A stretch of DNA of 21,433 bases from Didymodactylos carnosus (taxonomy: Eukaryota; Rotifera; Eurotatoria; Philodinida; Philodinidae). Below the pieces are notes generated by a model. That model worked only from the letters and a program-made list of their open reading frames with translations. It searched no databases and was not told where the DNA came from. Positions 1 through 9,965 of this stretch are shown piece by piece (the stretch's first letter is position 1; each line of letters opens with the position of its first letter). The position numbers and the translations under genes are program-made. The stretch spans positions 1 through 21,433 of the forward strand of contig CAJNOQ010003101.1 in NCBI GenBank assembly GCA_905250885.1. The letters run 5' to 3'.

Positions 1-253
1 AAAGAAGGGTCTTGACATGGCTAATACAATTTCAGAGAAATCTAGTCCTATTAATACTATGAATAAATGCTCATTGGTCTTTTTTTGGCATCGATTATCC
101 AGAGGTTTCTCAGAAGATTGATATAATACTACAACCATATGCGTAGCAGATGACTTAGCGACATAGCGAATGTGTATTATATAGATTCGGTGATTGTATT
201 AATTGTACCCCTCCGAGTGGATTTCCAAACCTTTGTTCGTGTCCGATATCATT
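1..253 (-). pseudogene. Decayed inverted copy of the jacalin-domain exon
   Basis: Read on the minus strand, bases about 253 to 199 closely match the start of the jacalin-coding exon at 1499-1550. Both read N-D-x-x-H-x-Q-x-FGNPLGGVQ, with only a few substitutions over about 50 bases. After that the match continues more weakly, with an insertion of about 12 bases and other indels, roughly to the window edge. The reading frame meets a stop (TAA) about 35 codons in. Homology starts inside the exon and the matching intron is absent, so this looks like a truncated, dead fragment and not the start of a divergent gene. The part beyond base 1 cannot be judged. Confidence 0.65.
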
Positions 254-575
254 CCCAAGCATGAAAGATTACTCAGAAAATCGCTCCCAACTAAACTGAT
301 TGCTCGGACCAAAGAATCCGTGACGAGAAAATAATATATATGCGGTAATACAAACTAAAATCTAGAAAAATTCTAAATTTTCTTAGGTCTTAGGTTGTAC
401 TCCCACATGTATATGAATATGTTCATTCGCGGACGAATATATGGTTTTTCAATACCAAACCAATAAACCATATTCAAGAATGGCTGGCTTCTAGTCTGAT
501 ATCGTTTCGACTAATGAACCCTAATAAACTCTTTCTCGCGGACGAACATCACTTATATTTCTGTTATTCTAGCAC
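254..575. other. Upstream region of the matrixin-lectin gene
   Basis: No coding signal was found. The 10-mer CGCGGACGAA occurs twice (428-437 and 537-546), the second copy just 30 bases before the ATG. The bases directly before the ATG (TTCTGTTATTCTAG then CAC) look like a 3' splice site, so a 5' UTR intron or a trans-spliced leader site is possible but unproven. No convincing TATA box was identified. Confidence 0.35.
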
Positions 576-3500
576 ATGATGATCACAAGAATTAGTTTAA
601 TCATACCGATACTCACAGGTCTTATCTTTCCTTCTGCGACTAAACCAGTAGATAGTGAAGATGATGCGTTGGATTATCTGAACCGATTTGGTTACAGTTC
701 ATGCAATGCCTCACTGCCTGTTCAGTGTAGTGAAAACTTTGCGTCGATGCTCATAGAATTTCAACGTTATTTTGGATTGAATATGACCGGTGTTGTTGAT
801 AAGGAAACACAGACCATTATGAATCTGCCACGATGTTCAGTGGTGGATAAGCCAAATGAAAACATATTGCAGAGAATCAGCAATAAAACGTGGTCTCGTC
901 TCTCTCTCACCTATCGCCTTGAATCGCACGCCCATTTCCATCAAATAAGTTATGCAAATCAGATTAGCATCGTGCAGGATGCATTTAACGAATGGTCAAA
1001 ATACACGCCTTTGACGTTTGAAATGGTCTGTAACACATGTTTATCAGATATTGTACTGCAATTTGTGGAAGGCGATCATGGCGATGGTGCACCATTTGAC
1101 GAGAAAACATTAGCACACGCGTTTCTGCCAACTGACGGTAGAATCCATCTCGATTCCCAAGACACATGGACAGAATTGTACGTAGAGTTAATGTGTTTTA
1201 TGGTCGTTTTACTTACTATTTCTTCCTTGCTGTATAGGTATAATTCGACATCAAAAACGGTAATCAATCTGTTTCTTGTCACTATGCATGAAATAGGTCA
1301 CGCGTTAGGTCTTGAACATGTAAAGAATAGACAGTCGATCATGTTCCCGACCTATCAGCTGAAACAACGATCTGACGTTCTAACATCCATTGATCAACAA
1401 TCGATACAAGCTCTTTATGGAAAAAAGGCTGAGGCAGACTGTATGTTTTTATAGTCCTATCTGTATAGTTAAAGAAAAAGTTTTTTTTCACAGTTCAGAA
1501 TGATGTCCGACACGGACAAAAGTTTGGAAATCCACTCGGAGGGGTACAATTTTATACAGTCACCCAATCTGTCGCTTTGATTAGCAGTCATCGGCTATAC
1601 GAAATTAACGTTCAATGTCAGGAAGGTTTACTACAGTCGATCCGGATGTACTACTCGGATCCGCCAACTTTGACATCGACACATCGCGGTACATTTATTT
1701 CATTGTGTGACACAAACACTTTTACACTGAACAAAAACGAAGAGATCTCTATCGTTCAAGTGAAAACTGGTGCACATTATGGAATGAAAGTTATTCTTGG
1801 CATTCAGTTTACTACGAACAGCGGAAGGATGAGTGGACAGATGTGTGGAACGAACATTACGGGTACTACATCTACTGAGAAATTTGACGGTCACGTATTA
1901 AAATATATTAGTGGACGATCGGGTAATCTCATTGATTCACTTCAATTCCATTGGCGGCAAGAAAACGCTTACATTGGTAAGGAAACTAGAATCGGGTGAT
2001 CTATATTGGTGCTAATTAGGCATGTCACCTTTTAGCTCCAACACCGGCAACAAAGAATCAAATAACTCGTAAGTTATATCTTTTGTAAAACAAGCGTTAA
2101 TATGGTGGAAAACGTTCTAAGAGGTTAGCACGGTGAAAACGCCTGCGAGGTGCAATGGAAAAACATCTTTCTGCTGTATGTGAACAAAACTTTTGCAGAA
2201 CCCTGCAGAAAAACAATCTTAAAAAGTGCTTCTCAAAAAAAGTGCTACATTACTAAAACATTTTTACGGCATAAGATTGTAGAACTTTGCTCGGAAATTA
2301 TTCGCGTTTTTTTTAACATCATTATTTTACCCAAAAAGGATTTCGGGAAAAACGCAATTTTTCACAAAGCAGGCTTTTGGTAAAATTAAAAGTTTGATCG
2401 GTTTTTACAATGCAAAACCAATCTAAGATCGTCTAGCTAGCAGAGAAAATTCTGTTTTCTAAACTAGTAAGTAAACCAAAGTTTAATGTTTCAGTTTGAA
2501 GTGGTTATTATCAAAATGAAAAAATATCCAAAATTTTCATCGTTTTTGATATTCTCGGAACGTGCTTTACCACAAGAAAAATGGAGAAACATTTGTTCAG
2601 TTACTTTTGCATCGTAGGTTATTATTACACCATCGTGTGGTACTATTATCGAAAAATCGATGAATAATCTTTCATATAATGAGATTGTCATATGTAAAAA
2701 AACCGTTTGGTTTTAGATAATAGCAATCAAGTATTCGATGATCTTTCTAGTCACAAGTTAAACATGAATCATATTGTAATTTTCCTTGTTGTGAACGTTG
2801 TGATTATTGTTGATCGTATCAATATTCTTAATTCACTGTTCCGTTTATCATGTATGTACAGATTCGGGAATAGAGGGTGTTTGAATTGATACGGGCGTTT
2901 TTAATACCTAAACTCGAGTTGTTTAAACTAAATAAATTTTGCTTGATAACCGCTTTTTCGTTGCAGAAAAGCTCTTACTTCCAGCCAAGTTCTCGAGACT
3001 GCCTTTTTGTACCTTTTATATATATACGTAGAACATCATCGAAAAACAATTCAGTGATAAACGTTCTAACGTATTTAGAGAAAAGGCAAAGCCATAGTCA
3101 CAATTTCTCTACGAGTCACACGAGTTTACAAACAAGTCGAATTTAAAATATAAAAATCATTTTCTTTCTTTAAGCGCATTAAACTCGCGTGACGCATAGA
3201 GAAATTGTTGTTTCTTTAAATACGTTAGAGCGTTTATCACTGAATTGTTTCGGTAATGTTCTACATATATATTCTCAAATGTATTGAGAGAAAAGTTACA
3301 GAAAGAAAGGTAGTCTCGAGGAGTGTGAACGTAGTAAGGATCAGTTCAGGTTTCGACAGCTTGCTTTTCCGCGACGAAAAAGTGGTTGTAGAACAAAATT
3401 CATTGATACTAATGTTGTTGTTGGTTTTGAACAGCTACTTATCATCGGTCATGCAAATAAAGGTGAAAGATTGAGAGAGAGAAAAAATAAATATTTTTTT

Positions 3501-5042
3501 AAATGAATCACTGATAAGAGTGATATTTGAAGCGAAGTTTGGGCTTTTCTCCTGAAAATCAAACAGTGAAGTGTTCTTCTTTCGTATAAAAGAGACTAAT
3601 AACTGCGAAAAACATTCAGTGTTGGATAATTACTAAAAAGTGTAGCATAGGCAGGCGAATATGTGCTAGACAAGTGGTGCGAAAGTCTCCGAGCAGTCTT
3701 TTTATAAGTTTTCGTATATGCTTTTTCCAGAGGAATGATTTTTACACTTCCATAGTACGTTCAATCTGGTCTTCGATAGACCAGATCTCTGAAATACCAG
3801 TACAAATATACTTTGGGTGTTTGAAAACCACGTCGTTGGAAAGAGCACATACAAAAACCTATAAAAAAGAGTGCTTAGAGAATTTCATACCACTTTTCCA
3901 GCATATGTTCACGCACCTAGCTAAAATTGCTCGCTAGGTATGTTTGAGAAAATGCCAGGTTCCTTTAGCATCAAAAATCGATGATTATTGTATCTGCAAC
4001 AACAGACGAGTTGCTGAATATTTTAAAAGACACTACGCCTCTTTTATTACTGAACTATACTATGTCTCTGTTGAACAGTGTAAAACAGAATGTAAGTGTA
4101 TAATTAATGTCAGCTTCAAGTATCTAAACGTTTTCTTTCTTCGACAACATTATCTTTTGGATAAAAAATTCTACGTAAAGCCATTTTTAACAAAGGAATC
4201 CAACAGAGGAGAGAGGGAATGATGTGAGGACAAGTCTCAATATAATTAGACGCTGAAGTTAGGAAACAGTATTTTCGTTTTGTTGCTTCAATTAAACTTT
4301 TCAACATGAATATCGAAACCTTTTCGCATTTGCAGGTACAACTCCAAGAACTTCGACACCAACGGCGATAGCAATGTGCACAAAAACTGTTCTTCTTCTC
4401 AGTGACGATAACACAGTTGCAAATGATGCACTCGCTGCCCAATTACGAAGTTCCGGAATGACTGTAAGAACCATTAACAATGGCATCTTAACTTACTTAG
4501 GTACACCTGAACCAACTACATTTGATGTTATTGTTTTGATCACTGGAAATAAGTACAATGCTGATATGCCATTGGCCGGTCAGATGGCGATTGTGAATGC
4601 ACAAAAGATAGGAACAAGTGTGGTTATGACTGAATGGGCTGCTTTACATGTTTCTGATAAAAGATGGCAAATACTAGCTTCACTTGTTCTTCTCAGTCGA
4701 GTAGGAAATGGTGTTTCATCTGTTTTAACATTTAACCTCACCGAAACTAAGCATTCGATATGGACCGGATTACCAAATGCGTTCAGAACTGTTCACAGAA
4801 TGAGTGCTAACACTGGTGAATTGATCAATAATGGTACGATGATAGCTAGGTGTCAAGAATGCGGTCGAAATCAAATCGGTGTTGCTGTACGAGAGAATCT
4901 AGGAGAAGGACGTATTGTTCATGTGGCACATGCTGGTCATTACAGCGGAAGCAGAGGTACATTTTCATGGTCTAATAACAGCGATCCGTATCTTTCACAA
5001 ATGATGGTTAATGCTGTTAATTGGGCTATCATATGTGTTTGA
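576..5042 (+). CDS. Secreted matrixin metalloprotease / jacalin-like lectin / amidotransferase-like fusion, five-exon model
   Basis: Proposed exons are 576-1177, 1238-1440, 1494-1976, 2036-2068 and 4336-5042 (2028 nt, 675 residues). Residues 1-22 form a signal peptide. Residues 27-85 resemble the peptidoglycan-binding-like prodomain, followed by a cysteine-switch variant PRCSVVD (85-91; the family norm is PRCGxPD). The catalytic domain shows the structural-metal region (HGDGAPFD, LAHAF), the zinc motif HEIGHALGLEH (218-228) and the Met-turn SIMFP (234-238). Residues about 275-427 are jacalin-like (FGNPLGG, ILGIQFTTNSG, SGRSGNLIDSL). A Pro/Thr linker (430-453) leads to a C-terminal alpha/beta domain. 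The predicted role is an extracellular zinc endopeptidase targeted by a sugar-binding domain. Exons 1-3 are well supported. Attaching the last exon across a 2267-nt intron is inference from splice signals, phase and matching linker composition. Confidence 0.7.
1178..1237 (+). other. Intron 1 of the matrixin-lectin gene
   Basis: Sixty bases, GTACGTAG to TGTATAG. It is a multiple of three and has no stop, so an unspliced reading stays open and inserts a hydrophobic stretch (MCFMVVLLTISSLLY) into the catalytic domain. Splicing instead gives a normal matrixin spacing between the Trp of DTWTEL and NLFLVTMHEIGH. Confidence 0.8.
1441..1493 (+). other. Intron 2, between the matrixin and jacalin domains
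   Basis: Fifty-three bases, donor GTATGT, acceptor with a pyrimidine tract ending in TTTTCACAG. Removing it skips the TAG at 1452-1454 and joins the end of the catalytic domain (LYGKKAEAD) in frame to FQNDVRHGQKFGNPLGG, the first strand of the jacalin domain. Confidence 0.8.
1977..2035 (+). other. Intron 3, after the jacalin domain
   Basis: Fifty-nine bases, donor GTAAGG, acceptor CACCTTTTAG. It leads into a 33-base exon (2036-2068) coding APTPATKNQIT, a Pro/Thr-rich linker, which is itself followed by a consensus GTAAGT donor. Confidence 0.65.
2925..3405. repeat. Foldback inverted repeat inside the proposed intron
   Basis: The left arm is about 2925-3128 and the right arm about 3180-3405, around a 51-base loop. 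The best-conserved block pairs CAGTGATAAACGTTCTAACG (from about 3050) with its near-complement CGTTAGAGCGTTTATCACTG ending near 3242. Matches continue outward with indels through AGTCTCGAG (right arm) and a shared GACGAAAAAG-like segment. No open reading frame of note is present. It looks like a non-autonomous MITE or foldback element. Outer ends and target duplications could not be fixed. Confidence 0.75.
3764..3786. repeat. Perfect 9-bp hairpin
   Basis: ATCTGGTCT and AGACCAGAT flank a 5-base loop TCGAT. No T-run follows, and nothing in the flanks indicates a function. Confidence 0.6.
4336..5042 (+). CDS. Alpha/beta domain exon, glutamine-amidotransferase/ThuA-like
   Basis: This is the last exon of the gene above, listed separately in case it is an independent gene starting at the ATG at 4374 (222 residues). 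The N-terminal half alternates beta strands and helices (TKTVLLLSDD, FDVIVLITGNKYN, GTSVVMTEWAAL). The end (GEGRIVHVAHAGHY, then DPYLSQMMVNAVNWAI) matches the pattern that closes ThuA-like and class I glutamine amidotransferase-like domains. I see no obvious catalytic Cys-His-Glu triad, so a binding or structural role is as likely as catalysis. The frame is open upstream of the ATG to the acceptor at 4334-4335 and encodes TTPRTSTPTAIA, a Thr/Pro linker. That, and the lack of a signal peptide, favour it being an internal exon. The family assignment rests on fold pattern only. Confidence 0.6.
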
Positions 5043-5089
5043 GCAATTAAAGTACTCATAACGTCTTTTTTAGTGTCAGTTTGATTTTA

Positions 5090-5095
5090 AATAAA
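5090..5095 (+). promoter_or_regulatory. Polyadenylation signal AATAAA
   Basis: A canonical AATAAA 48 bases after the TGA of the exon ending at 5042, a normal position for a metazoan 3' end. Confidence 0.6.
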
Positions 5096-5192
5096 GACAG
5101 CGAGATAAGATGGGTTAGGAGAACAGCTCAGATAGGTTAAGAAGTTTTATTTTCAGTACGTTCATGAGCCTCGTATATTGAATAACTGTAGA

Positions 5193-5628
5193 CATGCAAA
5201 ACGCGTAACTCTGCTACCCGAATCTCTGTGCGTTACTGTTTTTTCTCTTTTTGTCTATCCCATAATATTCAAAAAGAATATCGTAGAATCCTGAAAAGCG
5301 TCTTGTTTTGTAGAATGAAGTGCGTTCTTCAAAATTCACCACTAGCTCAGTTCAAAATAATTAACACTTTTTATGGTATACTTAAAATACGAAGCCCCAA
5401 AAAGATTGTCGTTTGTTTTTAGGGCTTTTAGTAGTTCGATTGTAACCGAAAAGTCGTCAATTATTTCGAATAGAGCTAGTAGTGGATTTTGAAGAACGCA
5501 CTTCATTCTACAAAACAAGACGCTTTTCAGGATTCTACGATATTCTTTCCGAATATTATAGGATAGACGAAAAGAGAAAAAACGGTAACGCACAGAGATT
5601 CGGGTAGCAGAGTTATGCGTTTTGCATG
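5193..5628. mobile_element. 436-bp foldback MITE with TAGA target duplication
   Basis: Two arms of about 180 bp (5193-5372 and 5450-5628) are inverted copies with high identity, starting CATGCAAAACGC and ending with its near-complement. They flank a 77-base loop. TAGA occurs directly outside each end (5189-5192 and 5629-5632), a likely target-site duplication. Each arm reads as the same short peptide from opposite strands, which is a by-product of the symmetry and not a gene. There is no transposase. It lies about 100 bp after the polyadenylation signal of the preceding gene. Confidence 0.8.
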
Positions 5629-5632
5629 TAGA

Positions 5633-6660
5633 GATTTTAAATTGGGAAAAACAGTTGATATTGAAAGTGTTCGTCCTAACAAAACAAAATTGTTAACTTG
5701 TTGTTTTCGATCAGCAGAATGTTCAAATGACGACAAAGTTTTAGATTCGATGAAACTTTCTGAAAGTATTTCGTTAAAAGACTAGGAAGAAATAATTCTA
5801 TTGGGGGTTGGTGATGTACCCAAAAAACATGAATTTGCAGAAGAGACAGCGGACGGTTTCTGCAAGGAAATGGCGCTATATTTTTGAGAAGATAACGACT
5901 GGAACTGGTCAGGAACCGTGTATTTGGTTTTTAATATTTCTACGCATTTGATTGTAGACTACAATATGCTGAAATTATTAATCATTTATGAGCAACGGTC
6001 CGAAAAGCCTGTTCGATTGTATTTATTCATTTTTCTGTTCGATGTTCTTAATAGAAGCTTGTATACGAAAACATATGTAGTTAAACAGGCTTGAAAATGA
6101 GCTATAGTACATCTTTTCAAACTAATGTGTTCATACAGGTCAAACATTATCTATGACTATTTGCTTCCCGTATAGGTAACCCTCATTGAATATAATAAAA
6201 TGGATATAGTTTTGTCAGCGCGCTCAGACGTGGCATCGATCTGACGAACTTTTCTAAATAAAACCGTCGTTTTTAAATGTAAATCTATCAAAATTTGGTT
6301 TCTTGAGTAAAAATTTGTTGGAAACATTTTCATGATTTCTAGAGATCTTTCAGAGGATTTTTTTGCGGAAGCGGATTTCTAGAAAACCGTCTCCGACCAA
6401 AACTTTTAAAAATCCGCAAAACAGATAGAATACGAAATTTTCTGTGACCTTTTTCATGGTTTAACAAATTGAAAAAGCCAGTTATAACTGTGATACGTAC
6501 TTTATTTTTAAGCTCCAACGTTTTATCCTTCATTGTATTTTACATACTCCATTTTTTTTTCTTTTTTGTGCATAGAAGTAAGTGTCTAATCATAATACAA
6601 AGCTACTAGACTGAGAAGTGCCATTTTAAAGAAAAACATCAACAACAGATAAGAATCGAG
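5633..6660. other. About 1 kb with no recognised gene
   Basis: A+T-rich sequence without a credible coding segment. A poly-T run lies near 6553-6567. No inverted repeat or RNA gene was noticed. Confidence 0.5.
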
Positions 6661-6663
6661 TAA

Positions 6664-7188
6664 GAATCTTACACGAATTTTGGAAGTCATTTCTGGCGGC
6701 TTTTAAAAGGAACTAAAGCTGTTTTTCCTTATTCGGGAGTTGCTATTGTAGGTCCAGAAGGCAGTTCTATTGAACCAGTCGGCTGGGTCGAAGGTGGTAT
6801 TACTTTAGCAGGACAAACTTTTAGACATCCAGTTGTTTTAGCTTGCAAATTCAATCAGAGAGGCTTGTTAGGAACCGATTTCATGTTCGAAATAGGTTTA
6901 GTTTTAGATGTACACAATGAAAAGTGCTGGTTGAGAGATAAACCGTTGTCTAAATTTTTGCTAGCTACTGATCTTCAGCAGGCCGGTAGCTTGGACATAC
7001 TCGTCTACGCTGTTCATAAAAAAAGAATTCCACCTTTTCATCAAACTTTCATCACGGCGCAAACACCGTTGGATATTAGCGGACAGAAGTGGAAAGCCAC
7101 CATCACTTCTGAGAGTATTCGACTTTCCATTGCCAACAGTCTCATTACTGTTGAACAGAATATCGCAAATGTTATGGTTGCTAGACAA
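6664..7188 (+). pseudogene. LTR-retrotransposon retropepsin fragment
   Basis: The frame is open from 6664 to a stop at 7324-7326. The recognisable part ends near the junction motif at about 7188. It contains SIEPVGWVEGGITLAGQTF, a short beta-rich stretch, then GLLGTDFMFEIGLVLDVHNE. This matches the C-terminal half of retroviral-type aspartic proteases of Ty3/gypsy-like polyproteins (the ILG-x-DFL region). The catalytic D-T/S-G half is missing and the sequence upstream of 6664 is not coding, so the copy is 5'-truncated. No RNase H or integrase follows in this frame; instead the sequence runs into a LINE. Assignment to Ty3/gypsy rather than another LTR group is tentative. Confidence 0.6.
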
Positions 7189-7240
7189 AATGAGACGCGA
7201 CCGAGTTCTCTAAAAGCTTTTCTCATGAAACAGCATTCAA
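7189..7240 (+). repeat. 43-bp module, copy A
   Basis: The segment with CAAAATGAGACGC just upstream and CTCATGAAACAGCATTCAAT in its second half recurs at 9966-10008 and, inverted, at 10066-10108. Here it reads SSLKAFLMKQHSI in frame with the retropepsin fragment and sits at the boundary with the LINE. Confidence 0.65.
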
Positions 7241-7300
7241 TTCTAAACACCATCCCACATCAGTTTATCGTCTCTTGTAAAAACACGGAGTCAGTCTTAA

Positions 7301-9178
7301 TTAAAAAAGGACATTTTCATTTGTAGCTTCTATAGAAAACCATCAATTACCACTTTTAAGTGTGAGAAATACTTTGAGATGTTAGAATTTTTTCTCTTAG
7401 CCAACGTTACACCCTCTTCTTACCTAATACTCACTGGTGACTTTAACGCCGATCCTGAAAACAACGTAAACGTACATAAAACACTCTTAAACACCCTATC
7501 AAGTTTTCAATTAGTTCCTTCATTTTCCACTTTCACGACGCGACATAAAACGAAACTTGACAATATGTTTTATCTGAATGAATGGGATAGTCCATCTATC
7601 AGAGATTATCCACCACTAGGTGGTTCTCCCCATTTTGTTCTCAAAACCGTATTCAAAGACCTATTTATTGAACGGACTCGTTCATTACAATGACGTCGTG
7701 ATTATGGAAAATGCCAATGGGCTACTTTATTGTCCGAGTTATCGAACATTGATCCTGACTTTTATGACACTGCAACGTGTACTGAAGCACTAAACCTTTG
7801 GTCCAGTCATGTAGCAAATTGTGTAGATAATTGTGTGCACTGGAAAGGAATAAAACCTAAGCCTATACTATTCATGCAAAGCCGAAGTTATTACCACGCA
7901 GCTCGAAAGCGCAACCGAGCATTCCAAAAGTATAAGTATAGGAATACTACGCAAGCGAAAGAAAATTTTCAAAGGTGGAGGAAAGACGCAAAGAAAGCGC
8001 TAACCAAAGGTAAACGAGCATTTTTTAGCCGTTTAGCAAAATCCTTTACCTCTCCATCAACATTTTGGACAGCTTTAAACCGAGTAAGACAAGGTAGTGT
8101 AAGTCTTCCTGCCACCTTGTCCAGCGGTACAGATACAGCTTTAACAGATCAGGAAAAGGCAGACTTATTTAGCAAATATTTCTCCACTGTTACCGTTCCC
8201 ACAACTGGACCTATGCCTATTCCACTATAAAAGTTCGCCCCAACATCAGTACTGAACCTTGTATATCCAACTGTTGAGCAAATAACCGATGCTATCAATA
8301 GCCTACGCGAAAATATTGCATGCGGTCCAGACGAAATCCCAGCGGTTGTGTTTAAAAAAAACGTCAGTATCATTTCTATAGAGCCGCACCATATTTTAAA
8401 TTATCCATTGAAATAGGAGAATTTCATGATAAATGGAAAGTTGCTACAGTCAACCCGACCTATAAAAAGGGCCCTAAAAAATATTGTGTCTAACTATAGG
8501 CCAATATCCCTCCTTAGTATCGCTAATAAAATTCTCGAAAGATTTGTTTATAATCAACTTTCTAGCCATCTTAATTCACACAATTTTGTTTCAAATAACC
8601 AGTTTGGTTTTAGGCCTAAGACCTCAACCGTTGGTGCACTTCTTTACCTACTAAATAATTTGACAAAGAATTTAAATACACAACCACCAGTAGATACCAT
8701 CTTGGTAGATACCATCTTGGCCTTTGATAAGGTCCCGTTTCAAATTATTCTTTCGCGTTTAGCGCTGTTAGGTTTGTCATCGAATGTGCTGAAATGGTTT
8801 ACTAGTTATTTGACTAACCGCTTCCAGCAAGTACGTGTTGGCGCTGCCTTATCTACGCCTACGCCAGTGCTCTTCGGAGTAGTGCAAGGTTCAGTTCTTG
8901 GTGCTTTACTTTTCCTTATCTTCATAAATGAACTACCAACTGTAGTCAAATTACCAGCAGATAGCATACTTTTCGCTGACGACTGTACACTCTACTGTCT
9001 AATGGCCTCGTCTGATATATCAACTGTATGTCAAGAGAATATTGAGAAAACATGTAACTGGTGTACCTCAAATCTGATGTCCTTAAACGCAAATAAGTGT
9101 GCTGCAATTGAAGTTTGCTTGCTTGTTCACATGATGAACACTTCTATACCCGTGGCAGCTGTAGTGACTGAGTCTTAG
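7301..9178 (+). mobile_element. Broken non-LTR (LINE) retrotransposon with endonuclease and reverse transcriptase
   Basis: One frame (second codon position set of the window) carries most of the protein. First comes the end of an apurinic-type endonuclease: DIFICSFYRKPS, the catalytic LILTGDFNAD, and GSPHFVLK, where the usual SDH has become SPH. Next is a basic linker (about 7700-8230). Then comes the reverse transcriptase: ACGPDEIPA, SNYRPISLLS, NNQFGFRPKTST, motif A (DTILAFD), GVVQGSVLG, and the FADD box at 8972-8983. In-frame stops lie at 7691-7693 (TGA), 8228-8230 (TAA) and 8414-8416 (TAG). WKVATVNPTYKKG near 8430 is in a different frame, so two compensating frameshifts flank it. The RT ends soon after LNANKCAAIEVC and lacks the usual YLG-containing thumb. 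It is dead, 5'-truncated and probably 3'-damaged. The family looks like the CR1/L2/Jockey group; the clade is not resolved. AATAAA occurs at 9221-9226. Confidence 0.85.
8690..8719. repeat. 15-bp exact tandem duplication inside RT motif A
   Basis: GTAGATACCATCTTG occurs twice back to back. In protein it gives VDTIL-VDTIL directly before AFD, so the catalytic-Asp segment of motif A is doubled. Confidence 0.9.
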
Positions 9179-9226
9179 TTGGATAGGACCACTGTTAGCT
9201 CTACCCCGTCCCCCCTGTAATAAAAG

Positions 9227-9965
9227 ACCATCTGGCCTTCTATTTTCTCGCGCAAGTCGAGTTCTAAAGGGTGGACTATTGCGGTCAAATTCTGTCGCCT
9301 GCTAGTAGTCCAACGGTAACCCCCACGTACTTAAAGTCCATCCCCTGTTAGAAGTACATTTTAGCGAAATTTTTTTGAGAATTCCCCTATTTGCATTTTC
9401 GGACTTCTTTCGCGGACATAATAGACAAATTTGGACAAATTTGAAGCTGGGCTGTGGAGGGCGCGCAAATTTTTCTCAAACTAGCAGTTCGAAAAACCAC
9501 TCACGAAAAACTTTTATGTTTTTGCTCAGCAATCTCTCATTCAAACTCAAAATCGTTTTTACTAATGTATGCTAAATGATGAGGAGATTTGTAATTGACA
9601 ACTCATTCAGTTATTGGAGTCTCCGTTTTCACGTAAAACTAATTTTTCTACGAATGATGCTATTTTCAGACTAGTTTTTAAGTAGCTGATTTTCCACTCC
9701 TCTTGAACTTTATAACAAAATTTTTTATGGCATCGGATAGAGCATGTCTTGAAGTGTATTGTTCACTAGTTCAATCGTTTAAAAGTCGGTTTTGATTTTT
9801 TCATCTAATGTCCACCTGGATGCACACAGTGCAGGGTGAGTGAAAATAAAGCCTGACTCCTTCCTTGTTTATTAGCTTTCTTGTATACATATATAATTGA
9901 ACTTTTTCCCATTAGCTTAGTCGAGTAGAGCAAAGATTTTTGGACAAAATGAGACGCCTCCTAAC
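9227..9965. other. Region 3' of the LINE, no gene recognised
   Basis: It begins just after a C-rich stretch (near 9203-9218). I see no coding segment I can name. A partial copy of the module that recurs at 7189 starts near 9941 (GGACAAAATGAGACGC). Confidence 0.45.

Larger units (their letters stand above)
2069..4335 (+). other. Proposed 2.3-kb intron 4 of the matrixin-lectin gene
   Basis: It runs from a consensus donor GTAAGT to an acceptor CGCATTTGCAG. The exon before it ends after the first base of a codon and the exon after it begins with the last two, so phases agree and give an Arg codon. It is 38 to 43 times longer than the other introns and contains the foldback repeat 2925-3405. The flanks (2069-2924 and 3406-4335) show no recognisable protein. 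A perfect 9-bp hairpin (ATCTGGTCT, loop TCGAT) lies at 3764-3786. If this model is wrong, the stretch is simply intergenic. Confidence 0.5.

Noticed and set aside
1178..1237. In-frame hydrophobic segment as a transmembrane helix in the protease
   Set aside because: It has GT-AG ends, a pyrimidine-rich 3' end, and removal restores the normal matrixin spacing, so it is an intron.
985..1282. Minus-strand open frames inside the matrixin exon
   Set aside because: Shadows of the matrixin coding sequence with no family resemblance.
4116..4486. Two overlapping minus-strand open frames
   Set aside because: Antisense to the amidotransferase-like exon and its upstream sequence; no recognisable domain.
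5228..5593. Matching open frames on both strands reading nearly the same peptide
   Set aside because: They are the two arms of the foldback read from opposite strands, not genes.
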